Shown here: positions 5,155-6,828 of the stretch, one piece after another
Layout of the letters: every line of letters starts with the position of its first letter
How positions within the stretch are numbered: the first letter of the stretch is position 1
Source: Phycisphaerae bacterium
Lineage (GTDB): Bacteria; Planctomycetota; Phycisphaerae; UBA1845; Fen-1342
Assembly: GCA_026984555.1 (NCBI GenBank)
Contig: JALSRY010000765.1
Location: forward strand, 1 to 6,828
Direction of reading: 5' to 3'
Length of the DNA stretch: 6,828 nucleotides
Notes under the pieces: generated by a model
Databases searched by the model: none
The model's input: only the letters and a program-made list of their open reading frames with translations
What the model was told of the DNA's origin: nothing
Translations under genes and position numbers: made by a program

Positions 5155-6828
5155 AATCGTCCGCCGATCGCCGACCGATCGCGAAGAAGCTGCGCGCCGT
5201 CGCGGGCTTGTTGCTGCTGGTGGTGCTGGTGTTGCCGCCCGGGGGCTGCCGGATGCGTCAAGGTTCGGTCCGGGCGCGTGGCAGCTCGCGTGATTATCCG
5301 CCCCGCCCGCAGAAACCTTGCGTGGTGGCGCTCGGGTCGCTGCGTGGGGAACCGCCGCCGACCGACCGGCAGATCGAGTTGTCGATGTTTCTGTTCGGTA
5401 CCGAACCGCCGCCTCCGCTGATGCTGGCGAATCCGTCGGACGTTGCGGTTTCGGGTGACGAACTGGCGATCTGCGACGCGACGTTGGGGACGGTGTTTCG
5501 ATGGGTGGTCGGCGGCGAACACGGGCTGACGCTGCCTTCGTTCGATCCCCCGCTGGAGCAGCCGCGGGCGGTAGCGTTCGACGGTGCCGGCAATCGGCTG
5601 ATCTGCGAACCGGGAGCGGTTGTGCGGGTGGGGCCGGACGGACGCGAGGTGGGGACATATGCCCTTCCGTCCGAGCCGTTTCATCCCGCTGATGCGCTTC
5701 GGGTGGGGGAAGAAATCTGGGTCACGAACGTAGCTGCCGACCGTATCGACGTGTTCGCCGCCGCCGGCGGGAAGCACTTGCGCACGATCGGCGGGAGGGG
5801 AACGAAGCCGGGGCGATTCGTCAAGCCGCGGGGGCTGGCGCGGACGCCCGACGGTGACATCTGCGTGGTGGACATGCTCAATTGCCGCGTGCAGGTACTT
5901 GACCGCACGGGCAAGTGCTTGCGTGTGATCGGTCAGGCAGGGGACACGCCGGGGTGTTTTGGCCGTCCGCGTGATGTGGCGGTGGGGCCGGATGGTGTGA
6001 TATTCGTGACCGATGCGTTTTCGCAACGAGTCCACGTTTTCGACGCGCAGGGGCGGATTCTGTTGACTTTTGGCGATCCGGGGAGCGGGGTAGGAGCGTT
6101 GGCGCTGCCCAACGGGATCGCGATTGCGCGGGCTGTTCCGCCGGCGGACTTCACGCCGCCCGGCAGTCCGTCGCCGAAATACTACGTTCTGGTGGCGGAG
6201 CAATTGGACCGTCCGGGGGTGCGGGTGTATGCGTGGTTGGGCGTGGAGCACGCTCAAGTCAAGGAGGAGCTTGCCCGCGAGCCGCAAATCGCCCGTTGGA
6301 CGCCGCCCGATCCGAGTCGGGTGAAAGAGAATCCGCACTGGAAATCTGATCGTTGCACGGCGTGCCACGAGCGGCAGGGGGGCAAGCTGGCCCCGATTCC
6401 ACTGGGGAATGTGGATACGCTCTGCGTATCGTGCCACGACGGGATCGGGGCGCCGGCCGACCCGCACCCGATCGGTCGCCCGGCCAAGACCAAGACGGTG
6501 CAGGTACCGGACGGTTGGCCGACGTACAACGGGCAGATCATGTGCCTCACGTGCCACGACCTGTCGACGCATTGCCGCAAGGATGCGCGCCGGCCGCCGG
6601 GTGAGCTGGCGTTGTTGCTGCGCAACTATGACCCGCAGCGTCGCCTGGCGTACTGTGCCACGTGCCACCAGGCGGACGTGGGCCAGCGGTTCAGCCCGCA
6701 CCGGCAGCGTGATGCGAGCGGGCGGGTGCGTGAAGACGCGTGCCTGTTCTGCCATACGCAGCGTCCGGAGATACCGGCGGACGGTCGGCGGCGGTTTCAG
6801 CCGCACTTGCGCAACACGACGTCCGACC
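5130..6828 (+). CDS. NHL six-bladed propeller / multihaem c-type cytochrome fusion, predicted lipoprotein, 3'-truncated
   Basis: From ATG 5130 the frame stays open for 566 codons to the window end. It encodes an exported fusion likely to work in electron transfer with the tetrahaem protein upstream. The N-terminus has basic residues (KK at 19-20), a Leu/Val-rich core and PPGGC. Cys40 is a plausible lipid-attached residue, although Pro at -3 is not ideal for a lipobox. Six NHL-like blades follow, opened by Pro at 102, 145, 186, 233, 280 and 327; the last four openings are exactly 47 apart. Blades 4 and 5 are clearest (PRGLARTPDGDICVVDMLNC; PRDVAVGPDGVIFVTDAFSQ). After a linker come haem sites CTACH (409-413), CVSCH (432-436), CLTCH (472-476), CATCH (509-513) and CLFCH (538-542); more may follow beyond the window. 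The propeller may bind a partner or act as a scaffold. The start overlaps the preceding gene by 25 bases and has no good ribosome binding site, suggesting translational coupling. GTG 5139 is an alternative start. Confidence 0.9.
   Translation, partial: MFDVSPTLKSSADRRPIAKKLRAVAGLLLLVVLVLPPGGCRMRQGSVRARGSSRDYPPRPQKPCVVALGSLRGEPPPTDRQIELSMFLFGTEPPPPLMLANPSDVAVSGDELAICDATLGTVFRWVVGGEHGLTLPSFDPPLEQPRAVAFDGAGNRLICEPGAVVRVGPDGREVGTYALPSEPFHPADALRVGEEIWVTNVAADRIDVFAAAGGKHLRTIGGRGTKPGRFVKPRGLARTPDGDICVVDMLNCRVQVLDRTGKCLRVIGQAGDTPGCFGRPRDVAVGPDGVIFVTDAFSQRVHVFDAQGRILLTFGDPGSGVGALALPNGIAIARAVPPADFTPPGSPSPKYYVLVAEQLDRPGVRVYAWLGVEHAQVKEELAREPQIARWTPPDPSRVKENPHWKSDRCTACHERQGGKLAPIPLGNVDTLCVSCHDGIGAPADPHPIGRPAKTKTVQVPDGWPTYNGQIMCLTCHDLSTHCRKDARRPPGELALLLRNYDPQRRLAYCATCHQADVGQRFSPHRQRDASGRVREDACLFCHTQRPEIPADGRRRFQPHLRNTTSD

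Noticed and set aside
5542..6117. Repeated segments in the propeller considered as a DNA tandem repeat.
   Set aside because: The 47-residue periodicity is at protein level (NHL blades). The nucleotide sequences of the blades differ widely, so it is not a recent DNA repeat.
5142..6806. A 554-codon open frame on the minus strand opposite the propeller-cytochrome gene.
   Set aside because: The product is Arg/Pro/His-rich without motifs. The opposite strand has a signal peptide, six regularly spaced blades and five CXXCH sites, so this is an antisense shadow.

Overview
The window is a GC-rich (visibly G/C at most third codon positions) stretch of bacterial chromosome or metagenomic contig with six protein genes, two of them cut by the window edges. 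No rRNA, tRNA, CRISPR array, transposase or phage gene is visible. The combination of secreted housekeeping proteins, a PDZ-less trypsin-like protease with a small N-terminal beta domain, a large exported protein of unknown function and multihaem c-type cytochromes joined to an NHL propeller is most reminiscent of Planctomycetota. That assignment is inference from gene style, not from a marker gene.

Layout. (1) 1-710, plus strand: the C-terminal part of an alpha/beta hydrolase with its catalytic triad intact. (2) 793-1161, plus: a 122-residue AhpD-like carboxymuconolactone decarboxylase family protein with a CxxCxxxH redox site. (3) 1162-1300: a convergent spacer with a short GC hairpin. (4) 4158 down to 1301, minus: a two-gene operon encoding an exported HtrA-type serine protease without a PDZ domain, then a 624-residue exported protein of unknown function. 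The two genes are 38 bases apart and have almost identical ribosome binding site/start contexts. (5) 4159-4461: a 303-base divergent spacer with a candidate promoter on each strand and three perfect palindromes. (6) 4462 to the window end, plus: a two-gene cytochrome operon. The first gene is an exported tetrahaem (doubled CXXCH) cytochrome. The second overlaps it by 25 bases and runs off the window; it encodes a predicted lipoprotein with a six-bladed NHL-type propeller followed by at least five CXXCH haem sites.

Working together. The cytochrome pair puts at least nine covalent haems outside the cytoplasmic membrane, so an electron-transfer function on the cell surface or in the periplasm is likely. 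The donor, acceptor and pathway cannot be read from this window. The divergent protease operon shares the intergenic region and could be co-regulated, but nothing in the sequence proves that. The hydrolase and AhpD-like genes look like an unrelated neighbouring unit.

The most interesting part is the propeller-multihaem fusion and its tight coupling to the tetrahaem gene.
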